A stretch of 64,000 bases of DNA from Salinarimonas sp046292825 (GTDB lineage: Bacteria; Pseudomonadota; Alphaproteobacteria; Rhizobiales; Beijerinckiaceae), in contig NZ_JBKBQG010000026.1 in assembly GCF_046292825.1 (NCBI RefSeq), forward strand, positions 1 through 64,000. Reading direction: 5' to 3'. The notes under the pieces are model-generated. The model was not told the origin of the DNA. It did no database searches and worked only from the letters and a program-made list of their open reading frames with translations. The translations under genes were made by a program, and so were the position numbers. Position 1 is the stretch's first letter. Every line of letters begins with the position of its first letter. Below are positions 17,942 through 27,063 of this stretch, piece by piece.

Positions 17942-18853
17942 ATGTTGAAAACGCTCAAGATCGCCGCGGCGGCGGCTCTCGTCGCGGCGTCCGGCACGGC
18001 CGCGTCCGCCCAGGTCGTGGTCGGCTCGAAGATCGACACCGAAGGCGGCGTCATCGGGCAGATCATCCTGCAGGTGCTGCAGGCGAACGACATCGAGACC
18101 GTCGATCGCACCCAGCTCGGCGGCACGCCGATCGTGCGCGCGGCGATCACGGCCGGCGAGATCGACCTCTATCCCGAATATACGGGCAACGCGGCCTTCT
18201 TCTTCAACGAGGCGGACAGCGAGGTCTGGAACGATCTCGAGGCCGGCCACGCCCGCGCCGCCGAGCTCGACCGCGAGGCGAACGACATCGTCTGGCTCGC
18301 GCCTGCGCCCGCCAACAACACCTGGGCGATCGCGGTGCGTTCCGAGATCGCGCAGGCGAACGACCTCTCGACGATGAGCGATTTCGGCCGCTTCGTCGCG
18401 GGCGGCGGCGAGATCATCCTCGCCGGCTCGGCCGAGTTCGTGAACTCGCCCGCCGCGCTGCCGGCCTTCCAGGAGGCCTACGGCTTCGCGCTCTCCTCCG
18501 ACCAGCTCGTGATCCTGTCGGGCGGCGACACGGCGGCGACGATCGCGGCCGCCGCGCGCCAGACGTCGGGCGTCAACGCCGCCATGGTCTACGGCACGGA
18601 CGGCGGGATCGCGCCGTCCGGCCTCGTCGTGATGGAGGACGATCTCGGCGTGCAGCCCGTCTACGCCCCCGCGCCGATCGTGCGCGCGAGCGTGCTCGAG
18701 CGATATCCCGAGCTGCCGGAGATCCTCGAGCCCGTGTTCCAGCGCCTCGACCTCGAGACGCTGCAGACGCTCAACGGCCGCGTCCAGGTCGGCGGCGAGG
18801 CGGCGAGCGCGGTGGCGCGGGACTTCCTCGCCGAAAACGGCTTCGTGAACTGA
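17942..18853 (+). CDS. yehZ: Glycine betaine/osmoprotectant ABC binding protein
   Basis: A 303-residue periplasmic binding protein of the OpuAC/OsmF (YehZ) class. Residues 1-23 form a signal peptide ending ASAQ. VVVGSKIDTEGGVIGQIILQ at the mature N-terminus, QLGGTPIVRAAITAGEIDLYPEYTG near residues 60-84 and NTWAIAVR are typical. The next three genes give the order binding protein, long permease, ATPase, short permease, which is the yehZYXW order of enterobacteria. Betaine-type ligands are likely from the family, but low-affinity or different ligands are known for YehZ. Confidence 0.9.
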   Translation: MLKTLKIAAAAALVAASGTAASAQVVVGSKIDTEGGVIGQIILQVLQANDIETVDRTQLGGTPIVRAAITAGEIDLYPEYTGNAAFFFNEADSEVWNDLEAGHARAAELDREANDIVWLAPAPANNTWAIAVRSEIAQANDLSTMSDFGRFVAGGGEIILAGSAEFVNSPAALPAFQEAYGFALSSDQLVILSGGDTAATIAAAARQTSGVNAAMVYGTDGGIAPSGLVVMEDDLGVQPVYAPAPIVRASVLERYPELPEILEPVFQRLDLETLQTLNGRVQVGGEAASAVARDFLAENGFVN

Positions 18854-18873
18854 AGCGTCGCAGCGCGGCGGCC

Positions 18874-20079
18874 ATGCGCGCCGCACGACCGAGCGTGACG
18901 GGTATAGACAAGCTCGGCGTCCTCGTCGCCGGGCTCCTCGTCGCGGGCGCGCTCCTGCCCTTCGCGAGCTTCCGGGCGACGCGGATCCTGCTCGGCGAGC
19001 CGCGCTCGCTCGTCGAGGCGCTGCCGGCGCCCGAGGCCGCGCTCTTCGGCATCGTGGTCGCCGCGGCGGGGATCGTCGCGCTCCTGCGCAGCCCGCCACG
19101 CGCGCGCCTCGCGGCGTCGGCGATCGGGCTCCTCGCGAGCGCGATCGCGATCGGCCGCGCCGCCGACGTGCTGACGCCGGAGGGCGATACCTTCGCGCGC
19201 GTCGGGCCGGGGAGCGGCTTCTGGCTGATCCTCGCCGGGCTCGGGCTCCTCCTCGCCGACGCGCTGACGCGGCTGAGGCTCTCGCCGCAGGGCCGCATCG
19301 CGGCGCTCGCGACGGGCGCGGTCGCGCTCGCGGGCCTCCTCCTGTCGGGCATCTGGAGCGACCTCTCGGTCCTGCGCGAATACGCGGTGCGCGCCGACGC
19401 CTTCTGGGCGGAGGCGCGCCGGCACGTCCTCCTCGCCTTCGGCTCGCTCGGGGCGGCGAGCCTCGTCGGCATCCCGCTCGGCATCGCGCTCACGCGCGCG
19501 CCGGCTTTGCGGGCGGGCGTGCTCAACGTCCTCAACATGATCCAGACGATCCCCTCGATCGCGCTGTTCGGCCTCCTGATCGCGCCCCTCGCCTGGATCG
19601 CGGCGAGCGTGCCGGGGGCCTCCGCCCTCGGCATTTCGGGGATCGGCGTCGCGCCGGCCTTCGTCGCCTTGTTCGCCTATTCGCTCCTGCCCGTCGTCGC
19701 GAACACCCTCGTGGGGCTCGACGGCGTGCCGCGTCAGGCGCGGGAGGCGGCGCGCGGCATGGGCATGACGCAGGTGCAGCGCCTCGCCCAGGTCGAGCTG
19801 CCGCTCGCCTTTCCCGTCGTGCTCACGGGCGTGCGCATCGTCCTCGTCCAGAACATCGGGCTCGCGACCATCGCGGCTCTGATCGGCGGCGGCGGCTTCG
19901 GCGTGTTCGTGTTCCAGGGCATCGGCCAGACGGCGAGCGACCTCGTGCTGCTCGGCGCGCTGCCGACGGTGGTGCTCGCGGTCTCCTCGGCGATCGTGCT
20001 CGACGCGCTCGTCGAGCTCAGCGAGCGGCCGGGAGCCTCGAGCGGGGCGGCGGCAGGGGGAACGGGGGCGGCGCGATGA
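18874..20079 (+). CDS. yehY: Osmoprotectant ABC permease, long (YehY-type)
   Basis: A 401-residue permease. The N-terminal half (residues 1-170) has five or six hydrophobic segments not found in short OpuCB-type permeases. The C-terminal half is a normal BPD_transp_1 domain with the ATPase-contact loop EAARGMGMTQVQRLAQVELP near residues 293-312. The length and the added membrane segments match YehY. It overlaps the ATPase gene by ATGA at 20076-20079. Confidence 0.9.
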   Translation: MRAARPSVTGIDKLGVLVAGLLVAGALLPFASFRATRILLGEPRSLVEALPAPEAALFGIVVAAAGIVALLRSPPRARLAASAIGLLASAIAIGRAADVLTPEGDTFARVGPGSGFWLILAGLGLLLADALTRLRLSPQGRIAALATGAVALAGLLLSGIWSDLSVLREYAVRADAFWAEARRHVLLAFGSLGAASLVGIPLGIALTRAPALRAGVLNVLNMIQTIPSIALFGLLIAPLAWIAASVPGASALGISGIGVAPAFVALFAYSLLPVVANTLVGLDGVPRQAREAARGMGMTQVQRLAQVELPLAFPVVLTGVRIVLVQNIGLATIAALIGGGGFGVFVFQGIGQTASDLVLLGALPTVVLAVSSAIVLDALVELSERPGASSGAAAGGTGAAR

Positions 20080-21023
20080 TCGAGATCGAGGGTTTGACGA
20101 AGACCTATGGCGGGGTCGACGTCGTCGCCGACGTGAGCCTCACCATCCCCTCGGGCACGATCGCGGCGGTGGTCGGCACCTCGGGCTCGGGCAAGACGAC
20201 GCTCCTGCGCATGATCAACCGCCTCGTCGAGCCGACGCGCGGCACGATCCGCTTCGACGGCGAGGACCATCGCACGGTCCCCGGCTATCTGCTGCGCCGA
20301 CGCATCGGCTACGTGATCCAGGGCCACGGCCTCTTCCCGCACCGGACGGTGGGCCAGAACATCGGCACGGTGCCGAGGCTCCTCGGATGGGAGCGCGGGC
20401 GCATCGCGGCGCGGGTCGACGAGCTGCTCGCGCTGTTCCAGCTCGATCCGGACGCCTATCGCGACCGCTATCCGCACGAGCTCTCCGGCGGCCAGCAGCA
20501 GCGCGTCGGCGTCGCGCGCGCGCTCGCGGCGGGGCCGCTGGTGCTCCTGATGGACGAGCCCTTCGGCGCGCTCGATCCGATCATCCGCGCCAAGGCGCAG
20601 GAGGATCTGCTCGCCATTCAGAGGCGGCTCTCCACGACGATCGTGCTCGTGACCCACGACATGGAGGAGGCGATCCGGCTCGGGGACGCGATCGCGGTGA
20701 TGGACGAAGGCCGCGTCGTGCAATTCGCGCCGCCCGCGGAGATCGTCGCGCGGCCCGTGAACCCCTTCGTCGCCGCTCTGATCGGGGAGGGGGAGCGGCC
20801 GTTCCGCCTGCTCGCGCTCACCCGCGTCGCCGATCTCGTCGAGCCGGGCGAGGCGCCTGGCGAGCCGCTGCCGGCGGAGGCGAGCGCGCGCGATGCGCTC
20901 GCCGCCTGCCTGTGGTCCGGCCGGGACGCGGTCCCGATCGTGCGCGACGGGGCGATCGTCGGCCGCGTCACCCGCGCCGCGCTCGAGCGGCGGGCGAGCC
21001 GGCCGGCGGAGGGGGCGCGATGA
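20076..21023 (+). CDS. yehX: Osmoprotectant ABC ATPase (YehX-type)
   Basis: A 315-residue ABC ATPase. Walker A is GTSGSGKTT near residue 34, the signature is LSGGQQQRVGVARAL near residues 136-150, Walker B is VLLMDEPFGALD, and the switch His is in VTHDMEEA. Residues after about 245 look like one degenerate CBS-type module (SARDALAACLWSGRDAVPIV), the kind of C-terminal extension common in OpuA/ProV-like ATPases. Both ends overlap its neighbours by four bases, so the subunits are translationally coupled. Confidence 0.93.
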   Translation: MIEIEGLTKTYGGVDVVADVSLTIPSGTIAAVVGTSGSGKTTLLRMINRLVEPTRGTIRFDGEDHRTVPGYLLRRRIGYVIQGHGLFPHRTVGQNIGTVPRLLGWERGRIAARVDELLALFQLDPDAYRDRYPHELSGGQQQRVGVARALAAGPLVLLMDEPFGALDPIIRAKAQEDLLAIQRRLSTTIVLVTHDMEEAIRLGDAIAVMDEGRVVQFAPPAEIVARPVNPFVAALIGEGERPFRLLALTRVADLVEPGEAPGEPLPAEASARDALAACLWSGRDAVPIVRDGAIVGRVTRAALERRASRPAEGAR

Positions 21024-21760
21024 GGCCGGGGCACGTCCTGCGGCTCGTCGCGCTCGCGCTCGTCGTCGCCTTCCTCGCGATGCCCGAGCGCTTCGCCTTC
21101 TTCTTCGCGCCGTTGACGCGACGCGGGGCGCCGGCGATCTACACGCAGGGCGACCTGATGAGCCTCGCGCTCTCCCATCTCGGCCTCGTCGCCGCGGCGG
21201 TGGCGGCGGCGGCGATCGTCGCGGTGTCGCTCGCGATCCTGGTGACGCGGCCCTTCGGCGCGGAATTCCTGCCGCTGTCGCGGTCGATCGCCAATATCGG
21301 CCAGACCTTTCCGCCGATCGCGGTGCTCGCGCTCGCCGTCCCCGCCCTCGGCTTCGGGGCTGCGCCGACCTTCGTCGCGCTGTTCCTGTACGGGCTCCTG
21401 CCGATCTTCGAGAACGCGCTCACCGGGCTCTCGACGCTGCCGGCCAAGGTGCAGGACGCCGCGCGCGGCATGGGGATGACGCCGCTGCAGCGCCTCCTGC
21501 GGATCGAATTGCCGCTCGCGGCACCCGTGATCCTCGCCGGCATCCGCCTGTCGACCGTGATCGCGCTCGCCACCGCGACGATCGGCTCGACGGTCGCCGC
21601 GCGCACCCTCGGCGAGGTCATCATCGCGGGGCTTTTGACCGACAACATCGCCTTCGTGCTGCAGGGCGGGCTCGTCGTCGCCGTCCTGGCGGTGCTCGTC
21701 CACGACGGGCTCGTCGCCCTCGAACGTCGTCTTGCGCGGCGCGTCGGCCGAGTCGATTGA
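21020..21760 (+). CDS. yehW: Osmoprotectant ABC permease, short (YehW-type)
   Basis: A 246-residue permease with about six hydrophobic segments and the ATPase-contact loop DAARGMGMTPLQRLLRIELP near residues 148-167. It is the short partner of the long permease upstream and ends the operon. The ATG at 21020 overlaps the ATPase stop. The following 397 bp hold no gene. Confidence 0.92.
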   Translation: MRPGHVLRLVALALVVAFLAMPERFAFFFAPLTRRGAPAIYTQGDLMSLALSHLGLVAAAVAAAAIVAVSLAILVTRPFGAEFLPLSRSIANIGQTFPPIAVLALAVPALGFGAAPTFVALFLYGLLPIFENALTGLSTLPAKVQDAARGMGMTPLQRLLRIELPLAAPVILAGIRLSTVIALATATIGSTVAARTLGEVIIAGLLTDNIAFVLQGGLVVAVLAVLVHDGLVALERRLARRVGRVD

Positions 21761-22157
21761 GCGCTCGCCCGGGTTTTCGGGCCCCCACGGCGGCGGACGG
21801 GGATTCTTGCAATGCGCTCGCGCCGGAATCCGTGTCGGCGTGCGAACACAAGTACCACTTTCGCGAGAAAACTTTCATTAGGTATAATATTGGTCGGTAA
21901 ATGTGCTATATAACCGCATAAATACACTTTTTCCGTTTGACACCCCTGGGGTGCTCGTCCAGAACTCGAACAGGTCAGCGCGCGCATCCGAGAGATATGC
22001 ACGTCCGGGGTCTCCGTTCACGTCCCTGGGTGAGCGCGCTCCCTAAAGAAATGGACCGTCCGCGTCTGATTTCGCTCGGGCAGCAACTTCGTACGGAGAG
22101 AAGGGCGGGCTGTCTGCTCGGCGCTCGGGATCTCAATTCGGTGCACGGGGGGTATTG
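21761..22157 (+). promoter_or_regulatory. AT-rich island before the XRE regulator
   Basis: This is the least GC-rich stretch in the window. Near 21859-21870 lies the partly palindromic TTTCGCGAGAAA, followed 12 bases later by TATAAT (21883-21888), which looks like a promoter with an operator in the -35 position. Further on, TTGACA sits at 21937-21942 without a good -10. From the TATAAT to the regulator ATG is 270 bp, so a long leader would be needed. Nothing else is recognised here. Confidence 0.4.
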
Positions 22158-22601
22158 ATGAGTACGGACAGCAGCGACAACAAGAAAACACCGACGGAGA
22201 TCGATCGGGAGATCGGACGCCGTATCAAGACACGGCGCAATCAGCTCGGAATGAACCAGCAGATGCTCGCCGAGCGGATCGGCGTCTCGTATCAGCAGGT
22301 ACAGAAATACGAGAACGGAACGGATCGTGTGGGCGCGAGCCGGTTGTATATGATCGCAAAGGCGCTGAATTCCGACATTTCGGAGTTCTACGACAGCGAT
22401 TCCGGCCACCTCCGCGAGCCGGGTGCGGCCTACGACGCGGGTATCGACGCGCAGAGGATCATGGCGACGGAGGAGGGCCGTGCGCTCGTGCGCGCCTTCC
22501 TCTCGATCGAGGACCAGGCCGTGCGCCAGAAGCTGATGGAGCTCGCCGACGCGCTCGTCGCCGTGCGGCGGCCGCGCCGCGGCCGACCGCCGAACAGCTG
22601 A
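22158..22601 (+). CDS. XRE-family helix-turn-helix regulator
   Basis: A 147-residue regulator. A lambda-repressor-like HTH occupies about residues 18-73: IGRRIKTRRNQLGMNQQMLA, then ERIGVSYQQVQKYENGTDRV with the recognition helix, then LYMIAKALN. The C-terminal 60 residues (ATEEGRALVRAFLSIEDQ and on) are helical and end in a basic RRPRRGRPP tail. This architecture is common in Hyphomicrobiales, where many paralogs occur and targets are mostly unknown. The ATG at 22158 is preferred over the adjacent TTG. The AT-rich upstream region suggests autoregulation or acquisition. Confidence 0.85.
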   Translation: MSTDSSDNKKTPTEIDREIGRRIKTRRNQLGMNQQMLAERIGVSYQQVQKYENGTDRVGASRLYMIAKALNSDISEFYDSDSGHLREPGAAYDAGIDAQRIMATEEGRALVRAFLSIEDQAVRQKLMELADALVAVRRPRRGRPPNS

Positions 22602-22707
22602 GACGCGAGCCCTCCGCACGGCCGCATCGCATCGGCCGATTGCCGGGGGCGACGTCGGGGCTCGACGGTAGAAGCTCGTCGACGCAGCGCGTCGCGCGGG
22701 TTTGGCC

Positions 22708-23067
22708 TCAGGCGGGATAGCCGTGGCGCGTGCGCACGGCGCGCAGCGTCGCGCGCGCCCGGCCGTCGTCGCCCGCACGGCAGGCCGCGATGGCCGGCTC
22801 GAGTTCGCGGGTCGCCGCCTCGTGCACGCGCGGCGAGACGAAGCCGGTGGCGAGGTCCCGGTCGAGGAGGTCGACGAAGGTGCCGATCTCGCGTCCGCAC
22901 GCGCTCGTGCGCGAGACGTCGACGCTCGCGGCGGCGACCGGCACCGCGCTCGCGCCGATGGCGGCGGCGGCGTTCGGGCCTGCGGTCGGCGTGCAGGCGC
23001 CGAGCGAGAGGGTCGTCGCGATCGCGAGGGCGATCGGGGCGAGCGGCGAGGCGGTCTTCGACAGCAA
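22708..23067 (-). CDS. Small predicted lipoprotein, unknown function
   Basis: About 119 residues. The start is probably TTG at 23067, because GAGGAGA lies five bases upstream; the readable in-frame ATG at 23142 would give an unlikely Pro-rich leader. The N-terminus is a signal peptide ending LSLGAC, a lipobox. The mature part is Ala-rich, then a helical region with two cysteines (SACGREIG and AIAACRAGDDGRARA) that may pair in the periplasm. I do not recognise a family. It is convergent with the XRE regulator. Confidence 0.65.
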   Translation of the reverse strand: MLSKTASPLAPIALAIATTLSLGACTPTAGPNAAAAIGASAVPVAAASVDVSRTSACGREIGTFVDLLDRDLATGFVSPRVHEAATRELEPAIAACRAGDDGRARATLRAVRTRHGYPA

Positions 23068-23203
23068 GGGCGTTCTCCTCGGGGGTTTCGGGTCCGGATC
23101 TGGGGTCTGGGATTCGGCAGGTGCGTGCCCGGACCCTCGCAAAGTCCGGGGCGCGCGCCAAGCCCTGCGGTCGCATGCCGATGCGCGCTCGCACGCGTCC
23201 TAA

Positions 23204-23378
23204 CCCCCTGTGGAAAAGGTGGCCCGGCGGCGGAGCCGACCGGTCGGATGCGGGTTGGTGGGTGAGGGGTGCCGGGGTGTCCTTCAGTCGCCGCGGTGCT
23301 CTTCACCCGACAACCCTCATCCGTCTCCGGTCAGCTGGCGCCGCCCGGAGCCACCTTCCCCACAAGGGGGAAGGACAA
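23204..23378. repeat. Dispersed intergenic repeat, family C copy 2
   Basis: Two family C ends face each other. GGCGGAGCCGACCGGTCGGA lies near 23228-23247 and the opposite-strand end CCGCCCGGAGCCACCTTCCC near 23341-23360, followed by the CACAAGGGGGAAGGAC hairpin half. It fills the centre of the 464-bp gene-free stretch between the lipoprotein and the glyoxalase gene; nothing else is recognised there. Confidence 0.75.
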
Positions 23379-23531
23379 GAGGCGCCCAGGATCCGTGTCG
23401 GCCCCTTGCTATCTCGACGCCTCCCCACCGCCAAAGCGAACTTGCACGAACGCAAGAGACTTCGACTTCGAAGCGCGATAATATGGCGCAATCACAAGCT
23501 CCTTGCACAGCTCTTCGAGGGGGAGATCCCC

Positions 23532-24473
23532 ATGCACCTCACCGGCATCCACCACCTCACCGCCGTCACCGCCGATGCGGCCGGCAATCATGCCTTCTAC
23601 ACGCGCGTTCTCGGCATGCGGCTCGTCAAGAAGACCGTCAACCAGGACGACACGAGCGCCTATCACCTCTTCTACGCCGACGGCCTCGCCACGCCCGGCT
23701 CGGATCTGACCTTCTTCGACTGGCCCGTCGAGCGCGAGCGGCGCGGCACGCACAGCATCACCCGCACGGGCCTTCGCGTCGCGGGCGAGGCGACGCTGCG
23801 CTACTGGCAGGCGCGCCTGCGGGAGGCCGGCGTCACGGTCGGCGAGATCGTCGAGCGCGACGGGCGTGCTGTCCTCGATTTCGAGGATCCGGAGGGCCAG
23901 CGCCTCACCCTCGTCGATGATGGCGGCCACGGGCAGGCGCATCCCTGGGACCGCAGTTCCGTGCCGGCCGAGCACCAGATCCGCGGGCTCGGCCCGATCA
24001 CGATCAGCGTGCCCGACCTCGCGCCGACCGAGACGGTGCTCACCGCTCTGATGGGCATGCGGCGCGAGCGCAGCTATCCGACGCCGGAAGGCGGCGGCGA
24101 GACCGTCGTGTTCGCGATGGGGGAGGGCGGTCCCGCGGCGGAACTGCACGTCTCCGTCGAGCCGGGCCGAGCCCCCGCCCGCCCCGGCGCCGGCGGCGTC
24201 CACCACGTGGCCTTCCGCGTGCCGGATGCCGATTACGAGGCGTGGGCCGAGCGGCTGCGCCGCCTCCGCGTCCCGTCGAGCGGGCCGGTGGACCGCTTCT
24301 ACTTCAAGAGCCTCTATTTCCGCGAGCCGAACGGCATCCTGTTCGAGCTCGCGACCGACGGCCCGGGTTTCGCCGTCGACGAGCCGCTCGAGACCCTCGG
24401 CGAGGGTCTGGCGCTGCCGCCCTTCCTCGAGCCGCGTCGCGCGCAGATCGAGGCCGAGCTGAAGCCCCTGTGA
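23532..24473 (+). CDS. Ring-cleaving dioxygenase / glyoxalase-family protein
   Basis: A 313-residue protein with two tandem VOC (glyoxalase/extradiol) modules. Module 1 begins LTGIHHLTAVTADAAGNHAF with the metal His near residue 8. Module 2 begins near residue 156 with LGPITISVPDL and includes GVHHVAFRVPD and a late Glu in GILFELATDGPGF. This is the MhqO/LinE-like arrangement of putative ring-cleaving dioxygenases; several relatives confer quinone tolerance. GGGGGAGA precedes the ATG at 23532. Substrate unknown. Confidence 0.88.
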   Translation: MHLTGIHHLTAVTADAAGNHAFYTRVLGMRLVKKTVNQDDTSAYHLFYADGLATPGSDLTFFDWPVERERRGTHSITRTGLRVAGEATLRYWQARLREAGVTVGEIVERDGRAVLDFEDPEGQRLTLVDDGGHGQAHPWDRSSVPAEHQIRGLGPITISVPDLAPTETVLTALMGMRRERSYPTPEGGGETVVFAMGEGGPAAELHVSVEPGRAPARPGAGGVHHVAFRVPDADYEAWAERLRRLRVPSSGPVDRFYFKSLYFREPNGILFELATDGPGFAVDEPLETLGEGLALPPFLEPRRAQIEAELKPL

Positions 24474-24497
24474 CGGGGCGGGCCGAGCGGGCGCGAC

Positions 24498-25793
24498 TCA
24501 GGCCGCGTCCGTCCGGCGCGCGGCCCTGAGACCGGCGATCCATGCGGGGAGGAGCGGGCGCACGGCCTCGACCGCGCCTCCCGCATTGCCGGCCGCGAGC
24601 GTGCGCAGCATCCGCCGCCCGGCATCGCCGAAGCTTTTGGCCGCGAAGGCGCTCGGGATCGCCTCCGCGAGCGCCGCGAAGCCGCGGCCGAACGCGTCGA
24701 GCGCCGCGCCGTCATAGCCGCCGAGGAGCCTGCGCAGGGCGGCCGCGTCGGCGCAGGTCTCGTCGAGCAGGGTCGCGCGCGCGAGCACCGCCTCCACGAT
24801 CGCCACGACCCCCTCCCGGTTCTCCGGCCGCAGCCGGGCGACGAGCGGGTTCAGCCAGCGATCGGGCGCAGGCAGTCTCGGCGCGGCGGCGAGCGCGACG
24901 AGATAGCCGTCGAGCCAGGCCTCGCCGAGCCCCGCTCGCTCAAGTTGCCGGCGCAGGAGGGCCGGATCGCCCGGCTCCACCGCGCCCTCGATCCGCACGG
25001 TCTCGCGTCGCGGCCGCTTCGGTCTTCGGAGGGGCGGACGAGCGGTGCGGACGGTGTTCTCGGCGACGACGCGCATCACCGGAATGTCGAGGATCGACCG
25101 CCCGGCGAGGAGGTCGCGCGCGGCGAGCGCGAAGGGCAGGGCGGGCGGCTTGCCGAACCCCGCCGTCGATGCGTCGCTCGTCGCCGCCGCGATCGCGCAC
25201 AACCGCGCCCACCTTTCGCGATCGCGATCGATCGCGTGCGCGACGTCCGCCATGATCGCATCCGCGTCGCCCCTCCGCACGGCGGCATCGAGGACGTCCG
25301 GGTCGCTCTCGCGCCACGTGAGCCAGCGCGCGCCCTCCGGCGTGGCGACGTGCTCGCGCAGCGCGTCGAGCGTCGCTCGGCTGCGGTCGCCGCGCAGCGT
25401 CGCGAGGACCGGCGCGATCGCCTCCTCGGTCGCCCATTGCGTCGGCACGATCGGCGTGCCGAGAAGCGCTTCGAGCACGAGCAGATCCGGGGGAGATCGC
25501 CTGCCGTCGGCGAGAGCCTGCCCGAGCCGCCGCAGCACGAAGGCGCCGGGCACGGCGAACGTGCCTGTGCGCTCCCGGAACTCGTCCAGAGCCTCACTCT
25601 GAGCGCGGACGCGCGCGAAGCGGACGATCTCCAGATGGTCGATGCCCACACCCTCGACCACGGAGGCGATCGCCGCGAAGCGCTCGCGACCGCGGGCGAG
25701 GCTCAAGGCGAGGTGCTGGACGCCGAGCGAGCCGACGACGCTGGCATAGCCCTCCCCGACCCGCACGCCGTCGCTCTCGTCTGCGGCTTCCAT
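24498..25793 (-). CDS. UPF0149 (YecA-like) C-terminal domain protein
   Basis: About 431 residues. The C-terminal third resembles UPF0149: GEAWLDGYLVALAAAPRLPA near residue 295, then a Trp-Leu motif (DRWLNPLV) and helices with GRGFAALAEAI. The first 240 residues are helical and not recognised, and are linked by a basic RRPKRPRRE segment. No SEC-C zinc motif is seen. The ATG at 25793 is the most likely start. It diverges from the GT4 gene and is convergent with the dioxygenase. Confidence 0.6.
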   Translation of the reverse strand: MEAADESDGVRVGEGYASVVGSLGVQHLALSLARGRERFAAIASVVEGVGIDHLEIVRFARVRAQSEALDEFRERTGTFAVPGAFVLRRLGQALADGRRSPPDLLVLEALLGTPIVPTQWATEEAIAPVLATLRGDRSRATLDALREHVATPEGARWLTWRESDPDVLDAAVRRGDADAIMADVAHAIDRDRERWARLCAIAAATSDASTAGFGKPPALPFALAARDLLAGRSILDIPVMRVVAENTVRTARPPLRRPKRPRRETVRIEGAVEPGDPALLRRQLERAGLGEAWLDGYLVALAAAPRLPAPDRWLNPLVARLRPENREGVVAIVEAVLARATLLDETCADAAALRRLLGGYDGAALDAFGRGFAALAEAIPSAFAAKSFGDAGRRMLRTLAAGNAGGAVEAVRPLLPAWIAGLRAARRTDAA

Positions 25794-25974
25794 CGCGTGT
25801 CGACTCTCCCACTCGGCCGGCGCAGGATAGAGGCGGGAGCGGCGGCGGAAAAGCGCGCCCGTTTCGCGCCGAGCCGTATCGCGGGCGGCTGCGCTTTCAC
25901 GTATGGTCCGGGTGCGGTCGGGTGCGCTGCGCGCCCCTACGAGGCCGTCGAGCGTCTTTCGCGTCGGAGTCTTC

Positions 25975-27063
25975 ATGCGTCTCGCGATCGTCCTGCCGCG
26001 CAACATGCATTTCGGACCCGACGCCGCCACCTCCATCGATCTCTACGCCCGCGACAGCGGGCTCCATTCCCGTCACGGCGCGGACGCGACGATTCTGTGC
26101 GAGCCGGTCGCGCGCCCGTTCTCCGATTGTCGCACGGCGCCGCTCGGCACCTCGGCGCTCGCGCGCACGCCGCTCGGGCGGGCGATCGACGTCGCCCGGC
26201 ACGTGCGGGCGCGGCCCGTCGACCTGATCCTCGTCCACCAGCATCTGCCGAGCGCCGCGGCGATCGCGCGCCTGTGTCGGCGGACGCCCGTCGCCCTCGC
26301 AATGCACGGCATGCCGAAGGTGCTGCGGGGGGTGCGGCGGACGCTGAAGGCGCGCCGGCACGGCCCGCTTGCCGGCCTCGTCTTCGTCAGCGAGGCGGCC
26401 GAGCGCGCCTTCGCGGAGCTCTATCCGGACGTCGCGCTGCCCCGCTTCGTCGTCCCGAACGGCCTCGACGCGGTTGCGTGGCGCGGCGACGGCGCGCGGC
26501 GCGCGGAGATCGTCAGCGTCGGGCGGGTCGATCCGCACAAGGGCTCGCTCGAGATCGCACAGGCGCTCGCCCGCGTTCTCCCCGATCATCCCGGCTGGCG
26601 GGCGCGCTTCGTCGGCCCGCTCGCCCCGGACAAGGTTTTTGCGAGCCGTTTTCGCGAGATCATCGCCGCCGCGCCGCAGATCGCGTACGATGGACCTGTG
26701 TCGCAGGACGCCGTGCGCGCGATCGGCCTCGAGGCCGAGATCGCGATCGTCGCCTCGCGACGCGAAGGGTTCGGACGGGTCGCGATCGAGGCTTTCGCGG
26801 CGGGCAACGCCTTGATCTCGACGGTCGTGGACGGGCTCGGCGAGGTGGTCGGCGATTGCGCTCTGCCGCTCGCGCGCGGGGATGCGGACGAGATCGAGGC
26901 GGCTCTGCGTCGGCTCTTGGCGGACGAAGGTCTGCGGGCCGATCTCGCCCGGCGCGGCCGCGCGCGCTTCGAGGCCCGCTACACGATCGAGGCGTTCGCC
27001 CGCGCACACGATCGCGCCGTCGAGGGAATCGTCGCGGCGGCGGGTTCGGGGAGGGGACGGTGA
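25975..27063 (+). CDS. Glycosyltransferase family 4
   Basis: A 362-residue GT-B glycosyltransferase. The donor half shows VSVGRVDPHKGSLEIAQAL near residues 180-198, and the EX7E-type motif REGFGRVAIEAFAAGNALIS near residues 262-281 that binds the nucleotide sugar. The N-terminal acceptor half contains LILVHQHLPS and FVSEAAERAF. The ATG at 25975 starts the fold. It overlaps the FkbM gene by GTGA at 27060-27063, so the two probably act on the same glycan; the acceptor is unknown. Confidence 0.9.
   Translation: MRLAIVLPRNMHFGPDAATSIDLYARDSGLHSRHGADATILCEPVARPFSDCRTAPLGTSALARTPLGRAIDVARHVRARPVDLILVHQHLPSAAAIARLCRRTPVALAMHGMPKVLRGVRRTLKARRHGPLAGLVFVSEAAERAFAELYPDVALPRFVVPNGLDAVAWRGDGARRAEIVSVGRVDPHKGSLEIAQALARVLPDHPGWRARFVGPLAPDKVFASRFREIIAAAPQIAYDGPVSQDAVRAIGLEAEIAIVASRREGFGRVAIEAFAAGNALISTVVDGLGEVVGDCALPLARGDADEIEAALRRLLADEGLRADLARRGRARFEARYTIEAFARAHDRAVEGIVAAAGSGRGR

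Noticed and set aside
21761..22601. Prophage remnant around the XRE regulator
   Set aside because: No integrase, att duplication, or phage structural gene is nearby, and this type of regulator is common in Hyphomicrobiales chromosomes.
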